From: Rickettsia felis URRWXCal2 | Lineage (GTDB): Bacteria; Pseudomonadota; Alphaproteobacteria; Rickettsiales; Rickettsiaceae | Length of the DNA: 64,000 bases | Direction of reading: 5' to 3' | Assembly: GCA_000012145.1 (NCBI GenBank) | Contig: CP000053.1 | Span: forward strand, 496,001 to 560,000 | In this document: positions 48,565 through 59,545 of the stretch, in pieces | How the letters are laid out: every line of letters starts with the position of its first letter | Numbering within the stretch: the first letter of the stretch is position 1 | Notes under the pieces: model-generated | What the model was told of the DNA's origin: nothing | What the model saw: only the letters and a program-made list of their open reading frames with translations | The model's database searches: none | Made by a program: the position numbers and the translations under genes

Positions 48565-50100
48565 CTATTTTTCTCTGAAAGCTTTAAATGCAGTATCAGT
48601 AACGGGATCAAGTAAATATCTAAGTAGTGTTCTAGTACCGGTTACAATTTGTACCTCAGCTTGCATACCGGGATGTAATTCAAGATTTTTAACTTTAGCA
48701 ACTTTGTTAAATTCATCCATATCAATTTCAACTCTTGCAACATAATAATTATCTTGCTGTTGTCCCGGATGTTGTCTTTCATCTTGTACGATATCGGGTG
48801 ATATGCTTACTACTTTACCGGTAAATGTTGGAGTCGTTCTTGATTTAAATGCACTGAAACGTATTTTTGCAACTAGTCCCTCATGTACTGAGTCAATGTT
48901 TTTTTGAGATACCTTTGCTTCTATTATTAATGGATCATTAATTGGCGAAATTTCCATAATAGGTTGTCCATGACTTATAACACCGCCTATTGTATGATAT
49001 TTTAAATTATTAACTATGCCGTCAACAGGTGATCTTATTATCACACGATTAAGTGAATCCGTCAGGGAATTATATTTTTCTTTAAGAGATGCTGTTTGTA
49101 CTTGAGCTTCACGAAGTTCTGTTAAAGTCCTTTCAGTATATTTATTTTGCTGATTTATAATTTTAATTTGAGTTTCGGTAATAGCATGGCGTATCCCTGC
49201 TATTTCGGCTTCAGTTGTTGCAACATCGCTTTTTGAAGCGGCAACTTTTGCCTCTTGGTCTAATAAGGCTGCTTTTTGTACAAAGCCTTTTTCTTTTAAC
49301 GTTCTTAAAGCTTTTAAACGGTCTTGATAGACTTCAGCAGTTTTTGAAGCTGCAACTTTTTTTGCTTCTAAACCTTCAATTTTTTTCTCAAGTTGAGCAA
49401 TATTTTGATGTAATGCATCTTTCTCTGAGTTATATACTTCTTTTCTAGATCTAAATAAATTTTCCTGGGTATGAATTATTTTAGCTACTTCCGGTAAATT
49501 TATATCCTGCATTAAAAAATCAGAGAATTCGATTTGTTCTAAATTATCACGTTCGGCAATTAAACGATTTTCAGTTGCTAAAAAATTACGGTACTGACCA
49601 AGAATATTTTCATGTTCGCTTTTTATTCTAGTTTCTTCAAGCTCTATTAACTTATCGCCTTCTTTGACTTTGTCACCTTGCTTAACGTAAATAGCATTGA
49701 TTATTCCACCTTCATTATGTTGAATCGTTTTTTTATTTGTGCTTGGCATTACGATACCGACAGCTACAGCACCGCTATCAAGAGGGGCAAGAGCTGCCCA
49801 TAATCCGCCTATTAATACTAAAAAGATAATAACATAAATACCGAAAAGTATAGGCGATCTTGCAGCTTGCGCTACGTTATTACGATCTTTATCTGTTTTT
49901 TTGGTAGTAAAATTAACAAACCTGTCAAGCTTTACTAATAAGAACTCTATAACGTGAGAGGTTTTCTTTAATGTAGTATTTATTAAAGCTTTACGCTTAG
50001 AACTTTGACCTTTAAGGTTTAATGAATCTTCGCGTAAGGACAATAATTGTTTCAATTGTTCCGGAGTAATTTGAGGTTTATTGTGTTTTAAGTCCTGCAT
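48565..50100 (-). CDS. HlyD-family type I secretion membrane fusion protein
   Basis: 511 residues. A cytoplasmic N-terminus, one membrane helix (FGIYVIIFLVLIGGLWAALAP, about residues 88-108), lipoyl-like and beta-barrel parts (GGIINAIYVKQGDKVKEGD) and a long coiled-coil hairpin (about 210-340, ALHQNIAQLEKKIEGLEAKK). It bridges the inner-membrane ABC exporter to a TolC-type outer-membrane channel. Transcribed after the ABC gene at 50302, with a family A-like element between them. The cognate substrate is not visible nearby. Confidence 0.93.
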   Translation of the reverse strand: MQDLKHNKPQITPEQLKQLLSLREDSLNLKGQSSKRKALINTTLKKTSHVIEFLLVKLDRFVNFTTKKTDKDRNNVAQAARSPILFGIYVIIFLVLIGGLWAALAPLDSGAVAVGIVMPSTNKKTIQHNEGGIINAIYVKQGDKVKEGDKLIELEETRIKSEHENILGQYRNFLATENRLIAERDNLEQIEFSDFLMQDINLPEVAKIIHTQENLFRSRKEVYNSEKDALHQNIAQLEKKIEGLEAKKVAASKTAEVYQDRLKALRTLKEKGFVQKAALLDQEAKVAASKSDVATTEAEIAGIRHAITETQIKIINQQNKYTERTLTELREAQVQTASLKEKYNSLTDSLNRVIIRSPVDGIVNNLKYHTIGGVISHGQPIMEISPINDPLIIEAKVSQKNIDSVHEGLVAKIRFSAFKSRTTPTFTGKVVSISPDIVQDERQHPGQQQDNYYVARVEIDMDEFNKVAKVKNLELHPGMQAEVQIVTGTRTLLRYLLDPVTDTAFKAFREK

Positions 50101-50130
50101 AATATTTAATCATTATTATTGGTGTTTTTC

Positions 50131-50253
50131 GCTATTAGCGAGAAGAAACTGCAAGTTTCGACGAAGCAATCCAGTAAAAAAAAATCTGTAAATCAGAATT
50201 TTTTTTAATTATTTTTTTCTGGATTGCTGCGTCGCTTTGCTCCTCGCAATGAC
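50131..50253 (+). repeat. Palindromic element, family A variant, long spacer
   Basis: About 123 bp: decayed left end (GCTATTAGCGAGAAGAAACT), AT-rich hairpin spacer with an A8 and T8 run, and right end CTTTGCTCCTCGCAATGAC. It separates the ABC exporter and HlyD genes and may reduce read-through between them. Confidence 0.7.
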
Positions 50254-50301
50254 GATTTGGAAGCCACGCGGGCAATGCCAATCAGTGATGATATGACATT
50301 A

Positions 50302-52056
50302 TTAATTATTAATATGAATTGTGCCGCTTTTTAAAGTTTTAAAGTGTTTTTGAATCTCTTCTTCCGTTCCGTAAACTGCAACGGCTCCATCCTGTAATAT
50401 TAGAATTTTATCAACAACGGATAATACGGAAGGTCTATGGGAAATTACAACGACTGCTATCCCTTTAAGTTTTGCTTGTTTTAAGGCACTTGCAAGGGCA
50501 ACTTCACCTGCCTCATCTAAATTAGCATTAGGCTCATCTAAAATGATAAGTTTTGGATTGCCGTAAAAAGCTCTAGCAAGCCCGATACGTTGTCTTTGAC
50601 CACCTGATAGATTAGAGCCTGCAGGACCGATATCAGAATCATAACCGTCAGGGAATCTTAATATCATTTCATGAGCTCCGGCTATTTTAGCTGCTTCAAT
50701 AACTTTTTGTGGATCGGCATCTTCTTCCATTCTAGCTATATTTTGTTTAATACTACCGCTAAAAAGTTCTATTCCTTGAGGAAGATAGCCAACATGTCTA
50801 CCGAAATCTTCTCTATTCCAACGATAAATTTCAGCACTATCTAAACGTACGGAACCTGATGATTCTTTCCATACCCCGACTATGATTTTAGCTAAAGTTG
50901 ATTTTCCTGTAGCCGAAGGACCGATAATTGCTAAAACTTCGCCCGGCTGTACTGCAAAACTAACGCCTTTTAAGATATATTTCTGTACGGGAGGTTGTGG
51001 TAAATGTTTCGGTATAGGATGAGCATAATAAATATTTTCAACAGTAAGATGACCATCAACGTTCGGAATTGGCATCGCTTCATCTCTAGAAGAATAAGTG
51101 TTAAATAAATTATTAATGTTTTTGTATGATTTAATAGCACCGCTCATACTTTTCCATAAATCAATAGCATTATCGAAAGGAGCAAGAGCTCTACCGACTA
51201 TGATAGAACTCATAATCATATTACCGGGAGTCATATCTGCACTGTGAGATTTTACAACAATGTAAGCACCGACTCCGGTAACAGCCATTTGCATTATGTT
51301 ACGGATAAACCTTGAAAAGTTAGAAATAACACCGTTACGATAGCTAGCAACTGATTGTTTATCAAGTGCTAATATGTTAAATTTATGCCAATTTTTTGTA
51401 ACATTTTTCATCATTCCCATTGCCTCAATTGCTTCTGCATTTCTGTTCGCAATATCGGCTTGTGTCATACCTTTTATCGAAAATTCGGTAGCTTCACCAA
51501 GCGTTTTATTAGTAGCGGCAGCGTTAAAGAAAGCGGTTGAAACTATGATAACTGCACCAAAAACGGTAATAAGACCGATATATGGATGAATTGAGAAAAT
51601 AACGGCAATATAGATAAGGCTCCAAGGGGCATCAAATAAAGTATTAATTCCGGTACTTGTTAGGAATGTTTTGACAGCTTGAAAATCACGTAATAATTGG
51701 CTAGAACCCATATTTGCTCGTGTTGCGGCTGCAGAAATTGAAGAAGCAAAAATTACGGGAGCTACTGTTCTATCAAGCCATTCTCCTACCTTTATAAGTG
51801 TAAAAGAACGAGCAATTTGTAATAATCCGTAAACAAAATAGATATATGCGATTATTATTGATAAAAATAATAATGTTTGTAGATTACCGCTTCCAAGTAC
51901 TCTATCAAGAACTTGTAGTGAGTAAAGAGGAGTAATTAACATTAGTAAGTTGATTACAAAAGCAAACCAAAAGACTATCCAAAAAGCTGTTCTACATTCG
52001 CCTAATGCTATTACTAGCGGGTTTTTTTTATTTAGATTATTATTGTTATTATACAT
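50302..52056 (-). CDS. Type I secretion ABC transporter (PrtD/AprD-like)
   Basis: 584 residues: membrane domain with about six helices in the first 300 residues, then an ATPase domain with GPSATGKSTLAKIIVG (Walker A), NLSGGQRQRIGLARAFY (signature) and LIILDEPNANLD (Walker B). No N-terminal C39 peptidase, as in protease/RTX exporters. It moves unfolded proteins through HlyD-type and TolC-type partners. It starts 10 bp after asd, so the HIT-asd-ABC-HlyD set is probably one operon. Confidence 0.94.
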   Translation of the reverse strand: MYNNNNNLNKKNPLVIALGECRTAFWIVFWFAFVINLLMLITPLYSLQVLDRVLGSGNLQTLLFLSIIIAYIYFVYGLLQIARSFTLIKVGEWLDRTVAPVIFASSISAAATRANMGSSQLLRDFQAVKTFLTSTGINTLFDAPWSLIYIAVIFSIHPYIGLITVFGAVIIVSTAFFNAAATNKTLGEATEFSIKGMTQADIANRNAEAIEAMGMMKNVTKNWHKFNILALDKQSVASYRNGVISNFSRFIRNIMQMAVTGVGAYIVVKSHSADMTPGNMIMSSIIVGRALAPFDNAIDLWKSMSGAIKSYKNINNLFNTYSSRDEAMPIPNVDGHLTVENIYYAHPIPKHLPQPPVQKYILKGVSFAVQPGEVLAIIGPSATGKSTLAKIIVGVWKESSGSVRLDSAEIYRWNREDFGRHVGYLPQGIELFSGSIKQNIARMEEDADPQKVIEAAKIAGAHEMILRFPDGYDSDIGPAGSNLSGGQRQRIGLARAFYGNPKLIILDEPNANLDEAGEVALASALKQAKLKGIAVVVISHRPSVLSVVDKILILQDGAVAVYGTEEEIQKHFKTLKSGTIHINN

Positions 52057-52066
52057 ATTAGTTATA

Positions 52067-53083
52067 TTATAAATAATTATTAATTAGTTCTTCAGCAATT
52101 TGGACGCTGTTTAAGGCTGCTCCTTTACGTAAATTATCACATGTGATCCATAGATTTATCGCATTAGGTTTACTTACGTCATTTCTAATGCGGGAGACAT
52201 ATACGGCATCTTCGCCTACCACTTCAACGGGCGAGATATAAGCAAGGTCATTATTATTAGAAATTGTAACAATTCCATCTGCGTCTTGTAATATTTCTTC
52301 AGCGATGTTAGCGTCCATTTTGTCGTTAAATTCTATGTTAACCGATATAGAATGACCGATAAATACCGGTACTCGCACGGAAGTAACACTAGCTTTAAAG
52401 TGATTGCCCATAATTTTGTTTAGTTCAAAAGCAATTTTTGCTTCTTCACTTGTATAGCCGTCTTTATTTAAATCACCTATATGAGGAAAAAGATTAAATG
52501 TAATCTGTTTTGGAAATTTCTTAGGATCATTCTCTCCAAAAACATATTTAGATTTTGTTTGGTCGTAGAGTTCGTCCATTCCTGCTTTACCTGCTCCTGA
52601 TACTGATTGATAAGTAGATATCACTACTCTTTTAATCTTTATTTCATTATCTAGCGGTTTTAATGCTACTGCAAGCGGAATTACTATACAGTTAGGGTTA
52701 GCTATGATATTTTTAGTATTAAACTCTGTAAGTGTTGATAAATTAACCTCAGGTACAATTAACGGTACTTGATTGTCAACTCTAAAAAGTGAGGATTTGT
52801 CGATAACTACACAACTACTAGCAGTAGCTTTAGGTACAAATTCTTTTGAAACTTCTGAACCGGCACAAAAAAAAGCAATATCGATATCATCAAAATTTAA
52901 ATTAGTTAAACTACTGATTTTCAGTATTTTTTCTCCATAACTTATTTCTCGTCCGATAGAGTTATCTGAAGCTATAGCATAAATTTTATTAACGGGAAAA
53001 TTACGTTCAGCTAGAATATTTAGAGTTTCACGCCCTACATTTCCTGTAGCTCCGATTACTGCAATATTGTATTTTTTAGTCAT
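52067..53083 (-). CDS. asd: Aspartate-semialdehyde dehydrogenase
   Basis: 338 residues. NADP-binding [11 protein letters not shown] at the N-terminus and the catalytic Cys132 in [10 protein letters not shown]. It reduces aspartyl phosphate in the lysine/DAP route, which rickettsiae need for peptidoglycan. The ATGA overlap (53080-53083) with the upstream HIT gene suggests coupling. Confidence 0.97.
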
Positions 53084-53439
53084 TTATTTATTAATCCGAT
53101 GAGTTTTTCGCCTCCGATAATATGGAAGTGAAAATGAAAAATAGTTTGTCCCGATTTTTCGCCTTTATTAGTTATTAAACGATAGCCGTCTTTATCTAAA
53201 CCCGCTTCGTTTGCTATATCAGAAATTTTAGCAAAAAAATGTTTTATTTCGTCTATTTGAGCTTTAGAGATAAAATCCGCATAATCTATATATTCGTTTT
53301 TAGGTATAACGATAATATGTACAGGTGCTACGGGTGCTATATCTTTAAATGCTAAAATTTGTTCGTCTTCATAAATTATTTTTGCCGGAAGATTTTTATC
53401 TATAATTTTTGCAAAAACATTTTCTTTGTTATACATCAT
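53080..53439 (-). CDS. HIT-family nucleotide hydrolase
   Basis: 119 residues. HIT signature [11 protein letters not shown] (H-x-H-x-H) at the C-terminus and [15 protein letters not shown] in the middle, typical of HinT-type purine nucleoside phosphoramidases. An alternative ATG one codon later is equally possible. Overlaps asd by 4 bp. Confidence 0.92.
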
Positions 53440-53475
53440 TTTATTCCTGTTAAAGGCTTTATTGAAGCGAAAATC

Positions 53476-53568
53476 GTCATTGCGAGGAGCCGTAGGCGAC
53501 GCGGCAATCTCGTCAAATATCCTGAGATTGCTTCGCCCTGATTACTGCGTAATTCTTCTCGCAATGAC
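53476..53568 (+). repeat. Palindromic element, family A
   Basis: 93 bp, standard ends; close to the 3' end of the DUF2628 gene (stop at 53574-53576). Confidence 0.85.
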
Positions 53569-53573
53569 GTAAA

Positions 53574-53927
53574 TTAAATAAGCATACTACGTGCTAAAAA
53601 TTTCAATTCAGCTTCAATGCTAGAGTTGGCAATTATTATATCTTCTAGTCGGTAATTATTTCTTTTTAAATAATTTTCTCTAATATCTGAAGCAAAAAAG
53701 CCGAAGCCTAATATTAAGGCTATCTTAAATATAAACTTTAACTCTTCGATATTAATCGCCGTAACGATTATATTCGCTATTACGACAATAGCAACAACTA
53801 ACCACATTTTATGGTATAATGCCCAAAATATACTTAAAAGCGCAGCTATCCATGAAAAGCCTTCTTCAATAACAATAAAATTATTATTTTTTTGTGTGGA
53901 GTTAATGTATATTGCGTATATATTCAT
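53574..53927 (-). CDS. DUF2628 membrane protein
   Basis: 117 residues, with hydrophobic helices around WIAALLSIFWALYHKMWLVV and FIFKIALILGFGFFASD. The pattern of a short soluble N-terminus followed by W-x-A-x-L-x-S-I-F-W-A-L-Y-H-K fits the DUF2628 family, whose function is unknown. ATG at 53927. Its 3' end lies just past a family A element. Confidence 0.75.
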   Translation of the reverse strand: MNIYAIYINSTQKNNNFIVIEEGFSWIAALLSIFWALYHKMWLVVAIVVIANIIVTAINIEELKFIFKIALILGFGFFASDIRENYLKRNNYRLEDIIIANSSIEAELKFLARSMLI

Positions 53928-53987
53928 TATTTAAGTTTAAGCCTTGAAAATTCAAGGGACAATAATTAATTAAACCTGATTAGTCAA

Positions 53988-54118
53988 GTATACTCTGCTG
54001 ATTTCAAGAATTGCTCTTTGTTATCTTCATGGATTCACGTACTCACTTATTAAGTATAAGCTGCGTGCGTTTACCATTTGATAACAAATTCAATTCTTGA
54101 AATCATTTGAGTATATAC
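53988..54118 (+). repeat. Palindromic element, family D
   Basis: 131 bp from GTATACTCTGCTGATTTCAAG to CTTGAAATCATTTGAGTATA; more diverged than the others. With the next copy it fills the 391 bp gap before hslV. Confidence 0.75.
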
Positions 54119-54122
54119 TAAG

Positions 54123-54242
54123 ATAGAACTTCAAAAATTGGTGACAATGTTCTACAAGAGCTGCGGTACGAACTATATTAAGTAACGGCTTTCGTTCCGA
54201 GGACTTTGAACTCCTAGCTCTTTTTGAAGCTGTGTCGAATAA
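54123..54242 (+). repeat. Palindromic element, family D, decayed
   Basis: About 120 bp, starting GATAGAACTTCAAAAATTGG and ending TTTTTGAAGCTGTGTCGAA. It sits in tandem with the copy at 53988. Confidence 0.7.
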
Positions 54243-54318
54243 CTCTTCATTTTATTTAGGAGTAATTCAATACTACATAGTACCTAATTAACAACTTAAT
54301 ATCAATAAATTTTATATT

Positions 54319-54867
54319 ATGTCAGATAATTTAGCCTTACACGGCACAACAATACTTTGTTTAAAAAAGAACGAAGAAATAATTATAGCAGCAGATGGAC
54401 AAGTCTCGCATGGTAATACCATACTAAAATCTACAGCACGAAAACTTCGGACTATAGCAAATAATAAAATTATTGCCGGTTTTGCGGGTTCTACGGCTGA
54501 TGGTCTTGCGTTATTTGAAAAACTTGAAGTAAAGATAGAACAACATAAGCATAATCTACTTAGAAGTGCAGTTGAGCTTGCAAAAGATTGGCGTAGCGAT
54601 AAATATTTGAGACGTTTGGAAGCAATGATGATTGTTGCCGATCGTAATCATATATTAATTTTAACCGGTAACGGTGATGTCGTAGAGCCTGAAAATAATG
54701 TTGCGGCAATAGGTTCAGGCGGTTTATTTGCACTATCTGCCGCTCGTGCTTTAATGTCTTACGAGAACAATTTAACTGCTGAAGAAATTGCTTTAAAATC
54801 TATGAATATAGCTGCAGATTTGTGTGTATTTTCTAATCATAATATTATAATGGAAAAAGTTGTATGA
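54319..54867 (+). CDS. hslV: HslV (ClpQ) protease subunit
   Basis: 182 residues. The N-terminal threonine protease site is in [11 protein letters not shown]: Thr10 follows a nine-residue propeptide (MSDNLALHG), removed to free the nucleophile. [20 protein letters not shown] and [17 protein letters not shown] are standard. HslV forms a double hexamer with HslU, encoded next with an ATGA overlap. RpoH-type heat-shock regulation is likely by family analogy. Confidence 0.97.
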   Translation: MSDNLALHGTTILCLKKNEEIIIAADGQVSHGNTILKSTARKLRTIANNKIIAGFAGSTADGLALFEKLEVKIEQHKHNLLRSAVELAKDWRSDKYLRRLEAMMIVADRNHILILTGNGDVVEPENNVAAIGSGGLFALSAARALMSYENNLTAEEIALKSMNIAADLCVFSNHNIIMEKVV

Positions 54868-56216
54868 AAGCTACTAAAACTACTTATAAAAAAGACCCTA
54901 TGGGGCTTACCCCTTCTCAAATAGTTAATGAACTTAATAGATTTATCGTAGGTCAAGAAAAGGCCAAAAAAGCCGTTGCTATTGCACTTAGAAATCGCTG
55001 TCGTCGTAAAAGAGTAGAAGGTAATTTACGTAATGAAATAGTACCGAAAAATATTTTAATGATTGGTTCAACCGGTGTCGGGAAAACGGAAATAGCACGA
55101 CGCCTTGCAAAGCTTACTAATTCTCCTTTCTATAAAATTGAAGCAACTAAATTTACCGAAGTCGGATATGTAGGGCGTGATGTAGAATCAATAATTCGTG
55201 ATTTAGTCGAAATAGCCGTTAATACTAAAAAAACTTTAGCAAAAATGGAAGTAGATATTAATGCACGTGAAAAAGCGATAGAGAGAATATTAGATAGTTT
55301 AGTAGGTAAAACTTCTAGTAGTGAGACTAGAGAAAAGTTCAAAGAAAAAATTTTAAACGGCAAACTTGATGATACGGAAATCGAAATTAGCGTAGCTGAT
55401 ACTACACCTGTCGGTGGTGGAAGTTTTGAAATACCAGGCATGCCTGGAGCATCTATGGGCGTTCTTAACCTTGGCGATATGATTGGACGAGCCCTTGGCA
55501 GCAGTAAGACTAAAACAAAAAAAATGCTAGTTAAAGATGCTATGGCTATTATTATACCTGAGGAATCAGAAAAATTAATAGACCAAGAAAAAATTATTCA
55601 GCAAGCTATAAATTTAGCTGAAAATGATGGGATAGTTTTTATTGATGAAATTGATAAAATAGCTTCGACCGGTAGTTCCGGAGCAAAAAATGCCGAAATA
55701 AGTAGAGAGGGAGTGCAAAGAGATTTGCTACCTTTGATAGAAGGAACAACGGTTAATACTAAATATGGACCTGTTAAAACCGATCATATATTATTTATTG
55801 CTTCAGGTGCTTTCCATATTGCTAAACCTTCTGATTTATTACCGGAGTTACAAGGAAGATTACCGATTAGAGTGGAATTAAATTCACTCACCAAAGATGA
55901 TATGATTAAAATATTACTTGAGCCTGAAACTAGTTTAGTAAAGCAATATTCGGCGTTAATAGGTACTGAAGACGTGCATCTTGAATTTGCTGCTTCTGCT
56001 ATTGAGAAGATAGCGGATTATGCGATCACCGTTAATTTAGAAGTCGAAGATATAGGGGCTAGAAGGCTGCATACTATACTTGAGAATTTGCTTGAGGATA
56101 TAAGCTTTGAAGCTAGCGAAATGAAAGGCAAAAAAATAACTATCGACGATAAATTCGTAGAAAATCAATTATCAAAAATAATAACTAATCTTGACTTGGC
56201 CAAGTTTGTTCTATAG
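54864..56216 (+). CDS. hslU: HslU (ClpY) ATPase subunit
   Basis: 450 residues. Walker [17 protein letters not shown] and Walker [12 protein letters not shown], the GYVGRDV pore loop, and the C-terminal LEDISF region fit HslU. The I-domain (about residues 110-240) is present. It unfolds substrates into HslV. All motifs intact. Confidence 0.97.
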   Translation: MKATKTTYKKDPMGLTPSQIVNELNRFIVGQEKAKKAVAIALRNRCRRKRVEGNLRNEIVPKNILMIGSTGVGKTEIARRLAKLTNSPFYKIEATKFTEVGYVGRDVESIIRDLVEIAVNTKKTLAKMEVDINAREKAIERILDSLVGKTSSSETREKFKEKILNGKLDDTEIEISVADTTPVGGGSFEIPGMPGASMGVLNLGDMIGRALGSSKTKTKKMLVKDAMAIIIPEESEKLIDQEKIIQQAINLAENDGIVFIDEIDKIASTGSSGAKNAEISREGVQRDLLPLIEGTTVNTKYGPVKTDHILFIASGAFHIAKPSDLLPELQGRLPIRVELNSLTKDDMIKILLEPETSLVKQYSALIGTEDVHLEFAASAIEKIADYAITVNLEVEDIGARRLHTILENLLEDISFEASEMKGKKITIDDKFVENQLSKIITNLDLAKFVL

Positions 56217-56248
56217 TATGCTTTTTCGATTGGTGGTTGTTACTTTTC

Positions 56249-56338
56249 GTCATTGCGAGGAGCGAAGCTTTGCTGCAATCTCATCAAATCTCCTGAGATT
56301 GCTTCGTCGAATTACTATGTAATTCTTCTCGCAATGAC
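56249..56338 (+). repeat. Palindromic element, family A
   Basis: 90 bp with standard ends between hslU and the comM pseudogene. Confidence 0.85.
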
Positions 56339-56393
56339 AATTTGAGCCTCCAACAATCCTTATCTCACAAAATAGCATTTGAAGAAAAATTTC

Positions 56394-57915
56394 ATGATAA
56401 TTCATATAGCAAGTCTAATGTTTAATGGAATTGATATTATTAATGTTGACGTGCAGGTACAAATATCACCGGGTATCCCTGCTTTTACTATAGTAGGGCT
56501 TGCCGATAAAACTAGCTGAATCAAAAGAACGAGTTAAAGCAGCGTTATCTTCTATAGGGCTTGCACTACCTACTAAAAAAATTTTAATAAATTTAGCTCC
56601 GGCAGATTTAGTAAAAGAGGGAAGCCATTTCGATCTTGCGATTGCCTGTTCGATACTTACCGCAATGAATATTTTACCTGAACTTGAAATTGCGGAATAT
56701 TTAATAATAGGAGAGTTATCATTAGACGGTTCAATCTTACCGGTAAGCGGAGCTTTGCCTGCAGCGATAGGGGCTTCTGCTAGAGGTAAAGGTCTTATTT
56801 GTTCAAGCAAAAATAGTTCGGAAGTTGCTTGGTCGGGTAATGATAATATACTTGTTGCAGGTAATTTAATTGAGCTAGTAAACCATTTTAAAGGCTCTCA
56901 AGTTTTAACTCCTCCGGAAGCTAAATTGCAAGATGAGCCAATAAATTATCCCGATTTTAAAGATATAAAAGGTCAAAAAATTGCTAAACGAGCTTTAGAA
57001 ATTGCAGCATCAGGAGGGCATAACCTTTTAATGTTCGGTCCTCCCGGAACCGGTAAATCAAGGCTTGCTGCCTGTCTTCCCAGTATACTACCTAAAATGT
57101 CTACAAAAGAAATTTTAGAATGCAGCACGATTACAAGTATCGCTGGAAAATTTTCAGACGGTAAGCTTACAAAAATAAGGCCGTTCAGAACTCCGCATCA
57201 TTCCTGCTCGCTTGCTGCTATGGTCGGTGGGGGTGTGGGAAAAAAAGTAAAGCCGGGTGAAATTACGCTTGCCCATAACGGCGTATTATTTTTAGACGAA
57301 TTACCTGAATTCCCACATAATGTTATTGATTCCTTAAGACAACCTATTGAAAATGGTGAAATATTGATTTCAAGATCAAGTGCTCATATAAAATATCCAG
57401 CGAATTTTCAGTTAATAGCAGCTATGAATCCTTGTAAATGCGGTTATTTGGGTGATACTTATAAAGAATGTATGAAAGCCCCCAAATGTGATAGCGATTA
57501 TCAAATGAAAGTTTCAGGACCTATTATGGATAGATTTGATTTGCATATAGAAGTATCAAATATTAATATTTATAATTATGACTTTATTACAGATAATTCT
57601 GAGGAAAAATCTGAAGATATAGCTATAAGAGTCGAGAATGTACGTTTGATTCAAGAAAAGAGATATGAGGGCTATAATATTAAAACAAATAATAGATTAG
57701 ACGGGCAGTTATTAATAGATTACGCTATGCCTGCGGATGAAGGTAGGGATTTACTGAATGAAGCGGCAAATAAATTTCGTTTATCAATGCGTGTTTATAA
57801 CCGAATACTTAGAGTAGCACGCACGATTGCCGATCTTGAGAATGTTGATAAGGTCTTGAAAATTCATATTGCTGAAGCTTTGAGTTACCGTAAAATGGAA
57901 TTTAATAATATGTAA
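56394..57915 (+). pseudogene. comM: ComM/YifB-type AAA ATPase, frameshifted near its N-terminus
   Basis: The ATG at 56394 begins MIIHIASLMFNGIDIINVD, proper for ComM, but the frame ends at TGA about residue 40, at AACTAGCTGAATC near 56508-56516. A two-base gap there would restore LAESKERVKAALSSIG, which continues intact to the end (56500 onward is an open frame of 471 codons). The ATPase domain is fine: GPPGTGKSRLAACL, FRTPHHSCSLAAMVGGG, GVLFLDELPEF. ComM helps branch migration in natural transformation. Only one defect, so the loss may be recent. Confidence 0.85.
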
Positions 57916-57949
57916 TTAGATAAAGAGGTTGCTGTATGGATACCAAATC

Positions 57950-58080
57950 GTCATTGCGAGAAGACGCCATAGGCGTTGACGAAGCAATCTCAGGCAAAGT
58001 TCCTGAGATTGCCACGCTCCTTTCAGTCGCTCGCAATGACGATTTGGGTATCCATGCGGGCAATATCTTCTCGCAATGAC
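57950..58080 (+). repeat. Palindromic element, family A, with extra right arm
   Basis: Core 57950-58040, then a flank (GATTTGGGTATCCATGCGGG) ending in a second CTCGCAATGAC at 58080. Left flank GTATGGATACCAAATC recurs beside other family A copies. Confidence 0.85.
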
Positions 58081-58104
58081 AAAAAAATCAATTAATATTT
58101 AAAT

Positions 58105-59277
58105 ATGACAAAAATTTACTTTATAGCCGGTGAGACGTCTGGGGACTTTATCGGTGGACGCATAATTCAGCATTTAAAAGATAATATAGAAATAAAATGT
58201 ATGGGGGTTGGCGGTAAATATATGGAGGAAGCCGGTAGCTTTAAAAGCTTATTTTCTATTACTTCCATAAACTTGATGGGGTTTGTAGAAATTTTACCTC
58301 ATATTTTTAAGCTTAAAAAATTAATTGATAAAACTGTGGAGGATATAACAAATAGTAGAGCCGATTTATTAATCACCATAGATTCACCGGGGTTTACTTA
58401 TCGTGTGGCAAAGCGAGTAAGAAAACTTTTACCAAAGCTGAAAATGATTCATATCGTTGCACCGTCAGTTTGGGCATATAAAGAGGATAGGGCAGTAAAA
58501 TACGCCCAAATTTATGATTGTTTATTTGCTTTATTACCTTTTGAACCGCCATATTTTACTAGGCTCGGACTTGATTGTAGATATATAGGTCACCCGATCA
58601 TGGAGCAAGAGTTTTATAGCGATAAAGTAGCTTTACGTAAAGAGTTTAAAATAGACGAGAATGAGAGAGTTTTATGTGTTACTCTTGGAAGCAGAAAAGG
58701 AGAGATTCTAAGGCATTTACCGGTTTTTGTTTCTTCTATTGAAGAAATATTCAAGAGTTGTAATAATCTTAAAGTTATATTTACTCTTGCAAATCCTGCT
58801 CATGAGGCAATAATAAAGCCGTTTTTAGAAGATGTTAAGTTTAATTATTTATTTTCAAGTGAGAGACTTAAAACTTATGCTGTTGCGGATGCAGCTTTAG
58901 CAAAATCCGGTACTAATACTTTAGAGATAGCAGCTTCCGGTACTCCTATGATTGTAGCTTATAAAGTTAATCTTATAAGCTTTTTTATTATCAGGTTATT
59001 GATAAAAATAAAATATGTTACGTTGATAAATATTATAGCAGGTAGCGAAATAATTCCGGAATTTATCCAATTTAATTGCCGAGCTAGTCTTATTAGTAAT
59101 AAGCTTCAAGAGTTATTATTTAATTCTAAAAAAGCGTATGAGCAGGTAATAGAAAGTCAAAAAATTTTACAGAAATTAGGGTTTGAATCAAATCGATCAC
59201 CTTCTTATATAGCTGCAGAAATTATCAAACAGGAGTTCTTAAAACCTAAAATAAAGTTGTTAAAAGAGAAAGATTAG
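58105..59277 (+). CDS. lpxB: Lipid-A-disaccharide synthase LpxB
   Basis: 390 residues of glycosyltransferase family 19. N-terminal GETSGDFIGGRII, VAPSVWAYKEDRAVKYA and the late KSGTNTLEIAASGTPMIVAY are diagnostic. It joins UDP-diacylglucosamine and lipid X at the inner membrane. Overlaps the convergent gene at 59246 by 32 bp. Confidence 0.97.
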   Translation: MTKIYFIAGETSGDFIGGRIIQHLKDNIEIKCMGVGGKYMEEAGSFKSLFSITSINLMGFVEILPHIFKLKKLIDKTVEDITNSRADLLITIDSPGFTYRVAKRVRKLLPKLKMIHIVAPSVWAYKEDRAVKYAQIYDCLFALLPFEPPYFTRLGLDCRYIGHPIMEQEFYSDKVALRKEFKIDENERVLCVTLGSRKGEILRHLPVFVSSIEEIFKSCNNLKVIFTLANPAHEAIIKPFLEDVKFNYLFSSERLKTYAVADAALAKSGTNTLEIAASGTPMIVAYKVNLISFFIIRLLIKIKYVTLINIIAGSEIIPEFIQFNCRASLISNKLQELLFNSKKAYEQVIESQKILQKLGFESNRSPSYIAAEIIKQEFLKPKIKLLKEKD

Positions 59278-59545
59278 TACTTGAACCGGTGGTCCACAAC
59301 ATTTTCTGAATTATAATAAACATTAATATTAATATAATAACAAAATATATTTCCATATTTTTTCTTATAGTATTAATTTTTTTCATTAAAATTTCTAAAT
59401 CATTGGAAATTTTTTTGTATTCCTCATTGTTATCAGAACGCATTGTCGTCAAGAAACCGGATAAGTTTCCTAACTTATTTTGTAAAGCTTTTAACCTTTC
59501 CGTATGTTCTTCGTGTTTTAGATCGGTATTGTGATCTTGTATCAT
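59246..59545 (-). CDS. Coiled-coil membrane protein, hypothetical
   Basis: 99 residues: an N-terminal coiled coil (EEHTERLKALQNKLGNL and YKKISNDLEILMKKINTIRK) and a C-terminal helix (IYFVIILILMFIIIQKML). Tail-anchored layout. Unrecognised. ATG at 59545. Its 3' end overlaps lpxB by 32 bp. Confidence 0.72.
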   Translation of the reverse strand: MIQDHNTDLKHEEHTERLKALQNKLGNLSGFLTTMRSDNNEEYKKISNDLEILMKKINTIRKNMEIYFVIILILMFIIIQKMLWTTGSSTNLSLLTTLF

